From Fomitopsis serialis (taxonomy: Eukaryota > Basidiomycota > Agaricomycetes > Polyporales > Fomitopsidaceae), in the NCBI RefSeq assembly GCF_022376445.1, contig NW_025954973.1, positions 186,001 to 250,000 of the forward strand: a DNA stretch of 64,000 nucleotides, read 5' to 3'. Shown in pieces: positions 1 to 13,112 of this stretch. A program made the position numbers and the translations under genes. The notes under the pieces were generated by a model. It was given only the letters and a program-made list of their open reading frames with translations. It was not told the origin of the DNA and ran no database searches. The number at the start of each line of letters is the position of its first letter. Position 1 is the stretch's first letter.

Positions 1-2822
1 GCTAGGATCTGGACCTTACTTTTATCCTGCACGACTAGTTTTGTGACTCCGAGAGCCGTATCAGTCGTCATTTGAATAGGTCCAAGGCGTCGCGTAGGAA
101 AGCCCAAGACTCGAAGTTCAGACGTTCGATCGCGCGGCGGATCGTCACCTATCGGCAGAGCATTGAATTGCTGTTCCACCGCTGCCTTCTGCGTGCTTAC
201 CGAGTATCCCCTGTATACAGCACATGAGCGCGGTTCACAATACCCAGAGGCACAGACAGGTTGTCGGTCAATCGTACGTACGCCGAAAAGAAAGCACTCG
301 AACCGACCGTCTCCGTCTTCGGGAGAGATTTCTTTCTCTGCTTTCGGGTCCAGTAGGCACACTCTTTCCGTTGGTATGGAAAGGCGTCGCATCAGGTCCA
401 GAATAGGTTCTGAGTGCGCAGTGGCCCCAGCCGCTTCCCGTTCATCGCCGGCATGCACAGAAAACAGGGCAGTGAGTGTTTGACAAGAAGATCGGGACAA
501 GTGCGTAAAATGCACATGCGCGTCGGGCCCTGCCAGTGATCGCATATGCTGAAGGGATGTAAGCCGCGTGTCTGACGGACTGTAGATGATTGTGAGAACC
601 ATGTATTCCAATTCTACCCACTTTGGTATGGCTTTGGATGTCTCCTCGTCCTCCTCCATGTGCTCTGCAAGCAACATAGTACTTGGTGAGTCGTGACCCT
701 GTGACGGTAGATATAACTGTCTCTCACCGATAGCATATCTAAGCACCATGCCGGCTGATTAGTCGTCAACGTTTAAAGCTTCGCAGACGGGTCTCTGACT
801 GGAACGGTCAAGATGTTTATGTGTACAGTCCTGTTTTGGAACGAGTCGTGAACGTCATGATCAAGCGCTCACGCGCACTTCGGCGCTTACTTGAGGAAGC
901 TCGCGCCCACGCAACGCCACGCATTGCCTCCTCCCATGCCCGAGACGACGATGTTCCAGTCACCGTCAGGTCACCGCGACGTCACAATGTAATTATAAGT
1001 AGAACGGATGAAAATTCGTGGCCTTAAATTTCTTGACCAGAAGGATCATGTATGCGCGAACTTCGAAGGTGAAGTTTACCTACTCGTAGCTCTCTTCAAG
1101 CTGCGCTGAAAATTCTGGTGCGACAACTGCGCTTACAACTTCACAGGTAGCTAGCCGCTATAGCTGCCCACGGTACCGCCGTCGGGCCTCATCATTGGGG
1201 TCGTGATATGAGGGACTACTACCTGTCACTGTTTGTAGATTCCTGAGGGAATCACCACTTGTTCCGCGACTGTGTAAGATGGATTAATCAAACAGCGCGC
1301 GCTCTACCACTGTCTTTCATAGCAAGGATATTCCATAGCAAGAATACACAAACACTGTCAAGAATCCGTACCATCGCGCCACGCCTCGCACACAACATCA
1401 AAGCTCAGAGCCTGGTCTTCGACACTGGACAACGGTGGATCAAGCTCGTTTGGTAAGCTCGTTTCTGTGCGTTTTGCTTTTACTGATCACTGAGAGCAGG
1501 TTCGAGTATGACATCGGCCTCCGAATTGAAAAAGACCCGAGAGCGCTGTTATACAGTTTGTCCGCGACAGGAACGCAAGTTTGAGTGGGGCATGCATCGC
1601 CCGTTGCGGAGAATGGGTGTGCTCAATGCCACCGTGAAGTAAGGTCCGCGCGGGGACCTAGTCGAAACGTCTTCGAATACATCACGTATCGCATGGCCTG
1701 CGGCCGCTGACCAGTTTTCGATCTCGGTCAGCTTTCTCCCGAATTCGAGGTCTTGTTGATGATCCCATCGTGCGTCGGGTCAGTAGAGCGAGAGGCTTTC
1801 TGCCCGGCGTGAAACATGATCTAGGGAAGGAACACAAATCGATCTGGCGCAGAAGCCGCAGCCTCAGACCATCGAATGATTGCAGATGTAGTCGAAATTC
1901 ACTTCGCGGTATGTTTGCGTCGTCGAAGCACTTCGCTCGCTACCGAAATCGCTACTAACAGATATGCGCTAGTCAACATTCGGTCGTGACGCATCATCGC
2001 CAAAAGCGCAGAACAATGATCTGCGATAGTCAGTGATTATCATCTATATCACACCATTCGACACCTACCTCTCTGACAAGCCAATATTCTCGGACTTGTT
2101 TTCTATTGTAGTCGATTGTCTTTTGATGTCCTGCCTTCCGACTGCAATATAGCATGAATTCGACCCCACACCTGCAGCTACAGAGAAATGATATGGGGAT
2201 GTATGACAATGGTCAGCAAAGGTCAGCAATTCGTCAGCATCAGCATGACTTAGCTATTATCATTGCTTGTTGCTTGCCCTACAACACGGAGATCGTAGCA
2301 ATGCTTCGCCGATCTGTCGACTGTCTGCCTAGTTCATTTGTTCAAAGATACGGCATTCGACCGCTCGAGCACCATGAACAATCATCACTATTTGATCATC
2401 AGCCTTACAAATACATCGGAATAATAGTCACAAAAGGACCCGAGACGAGCTCGTGAACGACCGTCCAAGCAACAGTAGGAACGAAAGGGAAGGGGAAATC
2501 TGCATGATGGGTTTAGTCGTAGAAAACGTGACTGGCACTTGGCCTTCAATGACCGTGACGGCGAGCTGGCAACCCGAGTGAGAGCGGAGGAGCGAGAGCA
2601 GACGAGCGAGATCGAAAGGAAAAAACTGGCACGAGGAATCAAAGGGAAATGGATGTGTACTGCACTACATTGTCAGTTAGACAGGTCCGAGTTATTTTTA
2701 CGGAAGGACTCACTTTAAGACCGCGCTGGAGTTGAACGTTGAGGGCCAAGTCGGCTGACTAATGTGAAGGCGTCAGCGATGTAGTCCAGAAGATCGCACG
2801 AGCTACTTAACGGTTGCGTAGT
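1..2822. other. No recognised gene
   Basis: Only short open frames (at most about 106 residues) occur on either strand, with no recognisable motif or plausible splice chain. The sequence may be intergenic or decayed mobile DNA. I see nothing in it that I can name. Confidence 0.6.
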
Positions 2823-4783
2823 TTAGTTCTCGCCAGCCGCAGAGCCACGACGCTGGCGTGCTTGAAGACGACGCGCAGCCCGCTGTTGCTTGAGCTGAGC
2901 CACAGACGAAGGCCCCGTGCGAACGATGGTATTGGTAGTGCCGCCGCCAGGCATCTTGGTGCCAAATACTTGGCTATCATACGTCGTGAGCCACTAGTAG
3001 TCTGCCAGAGTGAACTGGCAATCGACTGACGCGTTCCACCATGCGAGCGTATCATTGCGCCACTCGTCGTCTTCAAAGAGTGATAGTGCATTTTTGAAGA
3101 ATCCCATCCCGGAGAAAGGACCGTCATCGGCGTGCCACTCGAGGACCGAAGACAATAGAAAACGCGCCTGCAGGAATCAGAGACAGGCACTACCCGGCGT
3201 GTGAAAGCTCGGACTTACAATGAGAGCAACATACAGGATGCTGTATTCATCGACCTTCGTGACTCCATACATCTTCGCGACTGTCTGCCGACCGCCCTTC
3301 TTCACTTGTCCTGGCACTGTTGTCGTCACACTACTCGGCCCTAGGAACGTGGTCTTCCAGCACTTGAATGCAATCAGTAAGCATCATTTAAAGATGAGGT
3401 AAGACGACTAACCTTCAATAGGAATGGCGACTTGAGCAGACCCCAATCAAGGGCTTCTGGATTGTACTCGGTTTCACAATACAAGAGTGATGGCCAGTCT
3501 TCATGGTCGATGTGTCGCCCATTTATGGCCCGAACGGACTGGCAAAACCTGTAGACGAATTATGAGCCTTAATTTTGTGTGCCACTCAAACTTACTTTTC
3601 GCGATCTTCGTCGAACTCATCGCGTTGATTCCGCGGACACAGCATTCGTGCTGCGGCATGACAGTGCCACCCACGCTGAGGCTTCGCGAGGGCACTGTCG
3701 GGAATGGTAAGTCCGTCGGCCTCGTATACGTACTTCAAGACCCTGTCTTTGAGGCGTGAGATGTCGTCTGTGCGAGCCTGTCGCTGAGCCTTGTCTATCT
3801 ATAACAGATGAACCAATGTTAGTAGTGCGAGATCTTCAGCACAACACAAGGGAGTTACAAAGTGCGCGATAGTGTCAAAGTCAGCTTTATTCTTGATGTT
3901 CGGCAGGACTTTCTTGAGCACGGGACAGTAGTGAAGCAGCTTATTGAACATGTGTAACGTGTATCGTAGGTCCTCCTTCTCGCTGTACTAATGGGTAAGT
4001 AGTAAACCTCGTAGAGGCAACACGGAGAGCATATATGCGCTCTGTGTCGCATATATGCACTCTGTTGCATATATGCGCATATACGCACAATCCTTCGAGC
4101 ATTTCGTCCTTGATTGGTGGTCCGTCGTCGTCGAGATTGAGTGTAGGGTTGTTTCGGAGATGCATACCGAGGCGGATTGTGTGCTTTGCGTTCTCCAGAG
4201 GCCCCATCCCACGTGGAATAAAGCGCGCAGCATCCCAGAAGGGCTTACTGAGGAGCAGATGAGATGGGAAGAGAGAGAGAGAGAAAATGCTGACATGAGA
4301 GGCGTGCGCGCGGTTCCCATGCTCAAGCCAACCTCGAGCACGAATTGCCTAAACTCCTCGGCATCCATCGCGTCGGCGTCCAGATCTTCAGCCTCGGCTT
4401 CATTGTCTTGTACTTCTTCAACTTCTGGTGGTGGCGGCGGCAGTGGTTGTACGTCTCCCTCCGGCTCTTGCTCGGCATCTGCAACACCCAAGTCGTCAGC
4501 GGCCTACTATATGCGGTGCTACGAGTTGCAAACCATCTCGGCGTCGTAGTCTCTTCCTCTTCTTCGGTGGCGGTGGTGGTGGCTCAACTTCCTCTTCCTC
4601 TTCCTCTTCCTCTTCCTCTTCTTCGTCCTCTTCTGCACTTGATTCGACAGGGGGTGGTGCCTTCTTCTTGCGTTTCTTACCCAACTCGTCACCGTGAGAT
4701 TGGTGAGTGGTTTTCTCCTTGTGTTTGGACTGAGAGACGACTGCGCCAGAGGCGGGTTTGGTAGCAGAGGAGCGTGGTGACAT
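2823..4783 (-). CDS. DUF6698-like basidiomycete protein
   Basis: Multi-exon gene of unknown function. Exon 1 starts with ATG at 4783 and encodes a lysine-rich, then poly-glutamate and poly-proline, low-complexity head. Later exons give the conserved body: a segment starting SKPFWDAARFIP, then DKAQRQARTDDISRLKDRVL, RGWHCHAAARMLCP, EDWPSLLYCETEYNPE and RFLLSSVLEWHADDGPF. The tail reads LAWWNA joined to QVFGTK across a 57-bp intron (GTCAGT...GATAG, about 2977-3033), followed by a basic C-terminus ending at 2823. From memory this order of motifs fits the basidiomycete DUF6698 family; no biochemical role is known to me. It is transcribed divergently from the Plavaka transposase, 208 bp away, which may mean the two form one mobile unit. 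Exact intron borders in the middle are approximate. Confidence 0.68.
4029..4086. repeat. Intronic GCATATATGC palindrome cluster
   Basis: Three perfect copies of the palindrome GCATATATGC (4029-4038, 4049-4058, 4067-4076) and a fourth with one change, GCATATACGC (4077-4086), lie within an inferred intron of the minus-strand DUF6698-like gene. No function is evident. Confidence 0.85.
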
Positions 4784-4991
4784 CGTAGTACGAAGTCAAG
4801 TTGCAATAAGTGACGAGGAGCAAGTGACGCGTCGGAGAACGCGAGTGTCTGGAACACGTGACCGCCGTGTCTCGCGTCAGTGGCTGAGCCTTGCATCTTC
4901 AAGTCGCAAAGTCGCTGAGACTCTCCATCTTGTGTGCTCCGCGATGCGACGGCATCGTGTGTTTCTCATCCTGCTGCTTTGTCTCTCCCTC
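4784..4991. promoter_or_regulatory. Shared divergent promoter region
   Basis: Only 208 bp separate the start codons of the minus-strand DUF6698-like gene (4783) and the plus-strand Plavaka transposase (4992), so both promoters must lie here or inside the genes. I see no clear TATA box. Confidence 0.5.
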
Positions 4992-7900
4992 ATGGCGTCT
5001 TTGCTGAACAAATGCCTTGGCTGCAAAGCGACTTTCGACGACTCGCGTGCCCTCAAAAAGCACGAAAGATCATGCGAGAAGAACACGATCTTCACAACAA
5101 CTTCCCTGCAGAAGCGCGTCCGAGCTCCCGATGTTACGGTCAAGGCAAGGAAAAAGGCTAGAGTTGATGAGGAGGTGTTGGTGCATAGTGATAGGGAAAT
5201 GCCACGGGATGAGGTGCGCAGAACAGACCTTGCTCAACTTTGCCATGAACTGATAACTTGGATGCTAGCTGCCCGTCATTCAGAGTACCGAGCTGGGCAA
5301 TTCATCTGGATCCAGAACGAGTAATACTACTCTCTCTACGGCACCCAATGCATCTGTTATCCCTCCAGAGTCTCGCAGCCGTGCTGGGCGCAAACACAGA
5401 GCGCCGCGACGCCTCGATGACTACCTTCCTTCCACAAGTGTTGGCCTTCCGGCGCACATACCAACCCACCTTGTCCTTGACGACGATGATTCCACATCTG
5501 CTGAAGCTCCCAATAATGCGACTGACCCGACATTGAACCATGACATCGCCATCGGAGAGTCTGAACCCCCTATCCGCCCAGTCTCGTACTTCCAAACTGA
5601 ACCGGATGACTTCGGTTCATTCCGTTGCTACAGTACTCGCCCTTCTACAGAGCCCCAGGAGTCAGCCACTCTCGATGAGCTCAGTGATGCCCCTACGCTC
5701 CGTCCCTTGGACCGCAGTCGTGACGGTGCTTCCGTCTTGCAAGGCTTTGGCCCAAGCATCGTGCAGAAGGTCCAAAGTGGTGCAGAGAAGGCCAAAGATT
5801 GGTTCTACCCCTTCCTCAATGCCACCATCTTTCGCCTCATGGCCTGGGCGAACACCGGGTCAGTTGTGAAGTCAGACAAGGAAGTCCAGCGGCTCGTAGA
5901 CGAGGTCTTCCTTGCCCACGACTTCGATCGCGAGGAGCTGCGTCAGTTCCGTGTCGCAAGGGAATTCGAACGCCTAGACAGTCTCGACAAGCCGGGCAAC
6001 ATCTTCTCAAGTGAAGATGGATGGCATGAAGGGTCCGTCAAGATTCATGTCCCTAAGGAGGGCTTGAAACACGCATCGGAAGCCGAGACCCCTGCCTTTC
6101 ATGTACCCAACGTGTACTTCCGGAAACTGGCTGAGGTCATTCGCTCGGCGACAGAGAACACCGACGCCCGGCGTGTCAACTGGCTGCCATTCCGGCGGTA
6201 TTGGAGACGTCGGAAGGTTGAGATGTCTCAGTCCGATTCAGGAGACAGTGACACCGAGTCATCGTCGGATTCCACGCCAGACTCGGACAACAAGTACGAA
6301 AACATCCGTCTCTTCTCTGATCTCACCGACACCGACGCAATGCTTGAAGAAGATGCTAGGATCCGTACGATGCCGCGCCAGCCTGGAGATGCCCCGGAAG
6401 TTGAGTACGCAGTGGCACCACTCATGGTCTGGTCGGACTCGACACATCTCGCGAACTTCGGTGGAGCGCACCTTTGGCCAGTATATGTGTACTTCGGATG
6501 GTTATCGAAGTACATCCGTGGACGACCAACATCGTTTGCAGCTCACCATCTCGCATACCTACCATCAGTGAGTGCTTAGCAAATATGAATGTAACGGTGC
6601 GTGGGCTGACGAAGATTAGCTTCCGGATTCCATACAAGACTGGTATCAGAAGACGTATGGCACCACAGCGACCGCAGACGTCCTCCGTTTCTGCAAGAAG
6701 GAACTCATGCACGCGATCTGGTGTCTCTTCATGGACGACAGCTTCATGGATGCATATCGGAATGGCATGCTTATACACTGTAGCGATGGTGTTCTGCGTC
6801 GCTTCTTTCCAAGGTTCTTTACATACTCCGCTGATTATCCAGAGAAGTATGTTCGTCTGTTGCTGCGCCATTTCACATTACTGACCGACGACGCCTACTG
6901 CAGAGTGTTACTTGCATGCCTCCGTTTCCTCGGAAAATGCCCATGTCCGCGATGTCTTATCAACAAATCAGATATCCTCGACATGGGCTCATCTGCAGAT
7001 CTCCAGCTACGCATGAACATTCGCATCGACTGTAAAAAGTTGTGGTCCATTATTGATCGAGTGCGCCGGTGGATATTCAAACAAGGGTATGCTTTGACGA
7101 GCAAGGCAATTGGTCAAGTAATGGATCCGATCTCCATTCTCCCAACAAGAGTACGTTGAATGTGTGTTCTTGATTTAGCAAGCCAGGCTAATCAATAGAT
7201 CAGAGTGCCTTCTCTACGCGCCTGGCCGACACTGGATTCAACCATTATTCCCTCTTTGTTCCTGATATTCTCCACGAGTTCGAACTTGGCGTGTGGAAGG
7301 CCATATTCGTGCATCTGTTAAGGATTTTATATGCCGAAGGGAAGGATCGCATTCAAATCCTAAATGAACGGTGCGTCAATATTCTGACATCATTGCCACA
7401 GTGCTAATATATGTGGTCATTGCAGTTTTCGCCGTGTTCCCACCTTTGGTCGTAGCACGATCCGTCGATTCTCACGAAACGTATCCGGACTGAAGCAGAT
7501 GGCTGGGCGTGATTTTGAGGACATCCTTCAGGTAAGCTACACATTGTCATTTCGGATACTATGTGCTCAATAGCTTTGCATACCAGTGCATCATCCCCGT
7601 ATTCGATGGACTCCTCCCTCCCCCGCATGACGAGCTTGTGGCGACACTGCTATTCCAACTCGCATACTGGCATGGACTTGCGAAGCTTCGCCTACATACA
7701 GACGAAACAGTGGCACTGTTGCATGCCGCAACGCGTGCACTCGGGAAGATCACGCGCAAGTTTCTGAGTAAGACATGTGAAGCATACGACACTCGAGAGC
7801 TCCCTAGGGAGGAAGCCGCACGTGGTCGCCGTAAGGCAGCGATGATGGCAAAAAGAGGGGTCAAAGCCAAGTCGAAAGGTACACAGAAGCGTGCACAGAA

Positions 7901-9817
7901 GTCTTCTGTCGGAGGCGCACCAGCTCCAGCACCACAAACCGGCGCCAAGCGTAAATTGCTCAACTTGCTAACGTTCAAGTGGCACTCGTTAGGCCACTAC
8001 GCTTCTGCCATCCCTTGGTTTGGGCCACTCGATGGTGTCAATACACAAACGGTAAGATCTCGACGTGTCACCGATGTGATATATGCAGCAGATGATAATC
8101 TGCCATATGATAGGGTGAAATGGAACATCGTCGGGTGAAGCGGTTCTATATTCGCACAAACAAGAACAACGCTGCCCGGCAAATAGCTCGACGGCAACGC
8201 CGTGAACATCATCTCAGGAAGATCCTCCAGAGAGATCGCGAGTGGCATGCAGAACAAGTCGCACAAGAAGCTCGCAAAGCCCAGCTTGAGTCCCGCGAAC
8301 ACGCTCACGAAGCCCAACTTGAGCCGCGCAAACAAGTGCACGTAGAACGCCCTCATAACGGGACACTGACACACACCGTGGCTTCCGGGTCCGGGACGCA
8401 GCCTGCCGCAAGGCATGGCGCTGCGCTTACTGTATCACAGGAAGACCCACTCCTTTCCAGACGTCTCCACACGAACGTTATCATATGTCAAGCTCCGAAC
8501 GGCACTACAAGAATATCTCCAAGTGGGTCAACACTGGCATGCGTAATAATGACCCTGTGTTTACGGTCAGTGATTCAAGTACACGAGCACTGATTGCCAT
8601 ACTGACCATGTCCTCGGACAGAATTTCGTACCAATGCTCAAGGACCACCTTCTCTCACGACTGACAAACCGTGAATATGACGGCGACGAAGATAGCTTTG
8701 GACCAGATGAACATGACACAGTAAGCTTCGTCCATGACCGCATTTTCCTTCACAAGGCCCTTCGTATCAATTATACCACGTACGACATGCGACGAGCTCA
8801 GGACACGATCAACCCTCGTATCCGATCGGACATCATGCTTCTGGCACCACATGAAGATGACGAAGACGACAATGCAAATGGACATCCATACTGGTATGCT
8901 CGAGTTATTGGGATTTTCCACCTTAACGTCAAGCATCGCGGCTTCCTGTCGAAATCGAAGTCTGCTCAACGCATGGACGTGCTCTGGATTCGATGGTTCG
9001 GTCGCGATACCACAGCGCCCGGTGGCTTCGAGACCTGCCGTCTTCACCGCATCGGATTCATCAATCATGACGCCCCGAACGCCTTTGGTTTCCTCGACCC
9101 CAAGCAAGTTCTCCGAGCATGCCATATCCTACCGTGCTTTGCATACAATTTTACGGCTGAGTATCTTCCACCATCCATAGCACGCCAACCAGAAGAGCGC
9201 GACATGGACTATGTCTATTATTATGTTGGCATGTACGTCTTGTGGTCAATAGTACCGGGCTCCTTTGAACAGTACTCACCTTATAGCTTCTACAGGTTCG
9301 CTGATCGTGACATGCTGATGCGCTACATTGGCGGTGCAATCGGGCACAAAGGCCTACCGTCTAGCCGGGTCACAGCGCGATCCCTCTTGGCGGCTATCTT
9401 GAAGTTTCGCTCCCTGTGCAAGCAGACGATCAGCATTCGGTACCCAAAAGGTGAAATGAACACCGTCTTGCTGGACGACCTCTGGGAGAAGGCAATGGGT
9501 CATGATATGGCACCCCATGCGGAAGACATGGCCCGGGCAGATCCAGAGAGCCGACAAGCAGACAGGTGATCCCTAGTGACGAAGAAGACTTTGGGTATCA
9601 TTGGAGCTCCGAGTCTAGTGACGATGGCGATCATGAAGCTAGCGACGGGGACGAAAGGCTTGAGGTAGTAGATGCTGACATGGTTGGAAATGAAGGCGAT
9701 AGTGACGCAGACAGTGGCAAGGAAGATGACGAGGACGTTCAAGAAGACCTTGATGCTGAGGATGAGGAGGAAGGATGGGAGGACGACTTTGATCAAGATG
9801 GTTATGCATCACCTTAG
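4992..9817 (+). CDS. Plavaka-type DNA transposase
   Basis: Intron-containing transposase of the fungal Plavaka family. The N-terminus has a C2H2-like finger (CLGCKATFDDSRALKKHERSC); exon 1 ends at 5213 and a 70-bp intron leads to 5284. The core carries the family hallmarks MVWSDSTHLANFGGAHLWPV, SKYIRGRPTSFAAHH, the zinc-binding LGKCPCPRCL, LHEFELGVWKAIF, FKWHSLGHYASAI and MEHRRVKRFYIRTNKN. The C-terminal domain follows (HPYWYARVIGIFH, CHILPCFAYNF, FADRDMLMRYIGG) and ends in a long acidic tail. Small introns at about 6550, 6846, 7150, 7373, 7531, 8052, 8565 and 9234 join these pieces. A frame change near 8400 is best explained by another intron; the last junction before the acidic tail is unresolved. 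The core is largely intact, so the element may be recent. I found no terminal inverted repeats. Confidence 0.85.
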
Positions 9818-11558
9818 GTGCGTCTGAGCCGTTGTCGTGTCTCTGTAGTAGTACTGATTCACGGTGATAATCCTTCAGCATATTGTAGGCATTAGAACTG
9901 CAGTACTTGTCCAAGTCATTGGACGGATGAAAGCTGGACTTTACCTTGCCGGGCATTGCAGAGCCTCCGCCGCCATGATCCGACTCGATCTGACTCCGAG
10001 TCGTCGCAGCCAGGCTGTTCATAAGACTCGTAGTCACGGACTGCTTATGGTTCACCGCCGCTGACAGTCCCTCTAAGGCTTTGGTGCTAATTATCTTGCT
10101 GATATTACTTCCACCCATTTCGAATCTCCGCCGCTAGGATTTAGAACGGCATGATCCCGTGGTTCGTCCTTCGTGTTGAACGCACTCACATCCGTAGCCA
10201 CAGTGATCTGCGAGGGTGGCAGCTTGGGAAATGTCCGGTGAGTCACTGCTTCATAGTACCTATAACCCCTCCTAACTACTATGGATTTATACAGTCAATC
10301 GCAAGGCGGTGGACGCTCGTCCGGACGACATGCGCAGAACACTTGGCGCCTCCGACAGCCAGGCCTGACAGTGACAATGGCCCATGTGTCCTGCGGACAC
10401 TTTGGCCCCGGGGTACAATCAAAAATCACCTAAATCCGTTTTTATATTCTGGCATTCCAACTAACTAGGTCCCAGTACTTTATTCTAGACGGAACGAGCC
10501 CGACGGGACGCTTTCTGAGGATGCGCGGCTTGACAGGCGGTCCGGCGCTCATACGCTCGGAAGTTCTCACGCTGGTCTGGTGCGAGCTCGTACGCGATGT
10601 TAATTATCCTCGTTCCTCTGCCGGTTCTACTACCGTGCATCCACTTTTGTTTGATCGCCATGGTATATTTCTACACGCAGAAACTTTCAACGGAGTTAAT
10701 TGGAGCACGGGTACTACTGGTAAGCAAATATCTGGTGTTCGGCTCTCAGCGGCTAACCCATCTGCGATTATCTTTACAAGTCGGTCTTAGGGATGTACGA
10801 CAAACAACCGTCAGCACGATATCGAAAGATAACTGTTCGTCACTATGAAGCGTGGCTATCTGCAGTTATCTTGCGAAATCATACAGCGGTGAGTCGATCT
10901 TTCTCTGTCTGCACATATCAGCAGAATGCACTTTTGCTGATGATGGTTACGGAGAGTACCACCCTGGTCGGCCTCACATGCGATCTCGAGACTAAGAAGT
11001 TGCACACACCAACCCTGCGTTAACGACAACTGTGCGTGTGGACATAAACCAGATAGCTCAGCGCTGAACATCTATCCTTAGTGACTCCGAACAAACCTTC
11101 ACACCCCTCTGGGCGTCCGCGCTCGAAGCGATCAGTCAGAGCCGTGTTCCCGGCGTGCAGCACCTACGATGACCGGTCATCTATGGTCATCATGCAAGGC
11201 TAGCGTAACCTTTGGCCAAATGAACAGTACGCCAGGGGCGGAAGCTACGGCAATGAGTGCACGGATGTACCATAATGCTCGATGTCATGTTCAAAGCTAT
11301 CTAGGCTCGCAATGCGCGACTTCTGAGAGAAGCGATGCCTCTCGGGTGTCTATATGTCTATATACTCAAGCACACCGTCACGTTGCTAGTTGGTATGGTA
11401 AGGGTACGAATTCGTTCATCAGTCGAATGTGCAGCGCTGTTGATCGTTGATTGTGCTAGATCTTTTGTGTGGTTCGTCTGTGGTATAAACATCGAATCCG
11501 ATTCTGAGTCCTGTAAGTAACATGTGAGTCATGACCAACAGTGCGCTCGCTGCCAGAC
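9818..11558. other. No recognised gene
   Basis: Several short open frames (up to 105 residues) have no motif I recognise. A TATA-like tract (tctatatgtctatatac) near 11346-11363 lies about 200 bp upstream of the UbiA start and could serve that gene. Confidence 0.5.
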
Positions 11559-12887
11559 ATGAGCACTGATGCCTTTCACAGCCCTGAAGATCCTGCAAAT
11601 TGGCGAATAGAAGATATGGCCTCTCAAGTTATGTCCCTTAACGGTGCTGGCCGGCCCAACTCAAAGCGTGCAACATGGGTAGCATATTACAGATTAACGC
11701 GCAAGCACAACTTCCCACAGGGTTAGATGTCGTCTTCTGGCCCTGCAGTGAGTAACCCGTTATCAAAGGAGGGACGAGCATGCTGATTCTATTTCATAGC
11801 CTGGGGTTTAATCATGAGTGCTTACGCTCTGCGGCTGTCTCCCCGGTCACTTGCGATTCAGCTCGCTGCGTACTTTGTTGGTGCGACACTTCGACATAGT
11901 GCCGCCTGTATCTGGAACGACATGTGCGACATTGAGATTGACCGGAAAGTTGGTGTGTGCCACGTCTTCAAGTTGATCGTCCGTGGTTGTCAAATCTCAT
12001 CCGTACATTTATGTCTTCGCAGGTAGGACGAAAGGTCGCCCATTGGCCGCGGGAGAAGCATCGCTTGGCGGTGCGGCCATTTTACTCGCCGCCCATTTCA
12101 TCGCGTGTCTCGTCATTCTCTCGTATGCCGGAGACGCAGCGTGAGTATGCACGCACCGTTCCGAAACACTCTAACCCTCTTGACAGTTTCAAGTGGGGGC
12201 TGTTCTGCCTCTGTTTTCTGGATCCCCTGTACCCTCTCATGAAGCGATGGACTGATTGGCCTCAGCTCTGGCTCGGTATGCACATTGCAGGCTCATCTGT
12301 GCAAGAACTAACATGGCGCTTGTAGGATTCGCCATGACGTGGGGCTTACCTGTTTCATGGGTGTCAAATTTCGGCGAGATGAACTGGTATATCGTACCTG
12401 TTCTACTCGGAGGCGGTGTCTGGTAAGGCAAATAATTTGTCCATATGAGATCTCTGCTACACCGTTGAACAGCTGGACCATCCACTATGACACTATCTAC
12501 GCTTGTCAAGATCGTCGCGACGACATCAAAGCCGGTGTTCGGTCTACCGCAGTCCTGTTCGGAGATTGGACCCGCCTCATCCTCGCTTGCTTCTCCGCTT
12601 GCTTCGTTATATGCCTCGCATTGGCTGCGGCATCAATCATCAAGCCGCTCTTCTTCATCACTGTGGCAGGTACCGCATTCCACCTGGCTTGGCAACTTAT
12701 TGTCGTCGACCTGGACGATAGCTCCGATTGTCACAGAATCTTCAAGGTAAGTAGCGTATCATGTTGGCGCTCAGAGCCCGAGAGTTGATATGTCCATGTT
12801 TCCTAGGCAAATGGCCAACTCGGTCTTCTCCTTTTTGCTGGATGCTATGCGACTATGCCATTGGTACTACGAGATAGAAAGGCATAA
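11559..12887 (+). pseudogene. UbiA-family prenyltransferase, frameshifted
   Basis: Integral-membrane aromatic prenyltransferase of the UbiA/Coq2 family, which attaches a prenyl chain to an aromatic acid such as 4-hydroxybenzoate. Exon pieces show the first Mg-diphosphate motif NDMCDIEID and the second, [17 protein letters not shown], followed by VRSTAVLFG, with hydrophobic helices between them ([18 protein letters not shown]). The last exon reads ANGQLGLLLFAGCYATMP and stops at 12887. The presumed start is ATG 11559 (MSTDAFHSP). Near 11716 the reading runs YRLTRKHNFP and then needs a different frame to continue GLDVVFWPC, as if one C were missing from a CCC run. An alternative splice at cccacag (11712-11718) would remove the conserved YRLTR helix. 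The lesion could be real or a base-calling error. Its 3' end lies 139 bp from the outer transposon repeat. Confidence 0.72.
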
Positions 12888-13025
12888 TTATTTGATCGAG
12901 TGTGGAGCATGCAACATTATCATATACCCTTGTTTTCCGAGAACATCCGTATCTTTCATGTGGGCCGTCGAGTTCCGTTCCTCGTTCATTTTGTCCTTTC
13001 CTACTCACTTTGTATGACAGCTAAG
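12888..13025. other. UbiA 3' flank up to the mobile nest
   Basis: Short intergenic stretch between the prenyltransferase stop and the outer terminal inverted repeat. No feature seen. Confidence 0.5.
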
Positions 13026-13112
13026 TAGTTGCAGAACATTAGGCGCAGACGAACGCGCGCGACATACGATGACAAATAAGCGCCACGCCACAGTTGACGT
13101 CGGTTCATCCAC
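13026..13112 (+). repeat. Left terminal inverted repeat of outer element
   Basis: Pairs with 29190-29274. Identity is high for the outer 57 bases and lower inward, with a shared GACGTCGGTT block. Confidence 0.8.

Noticed and set aside
2993..2995. In-frame TAG in the DUF6698-like gene after a segment ending TLADY
   Set aside because: A 57-bp intron (GTCAGT to GATAG) removes it and restores the expected WWNAQVF junction, so the gene is not broken here.
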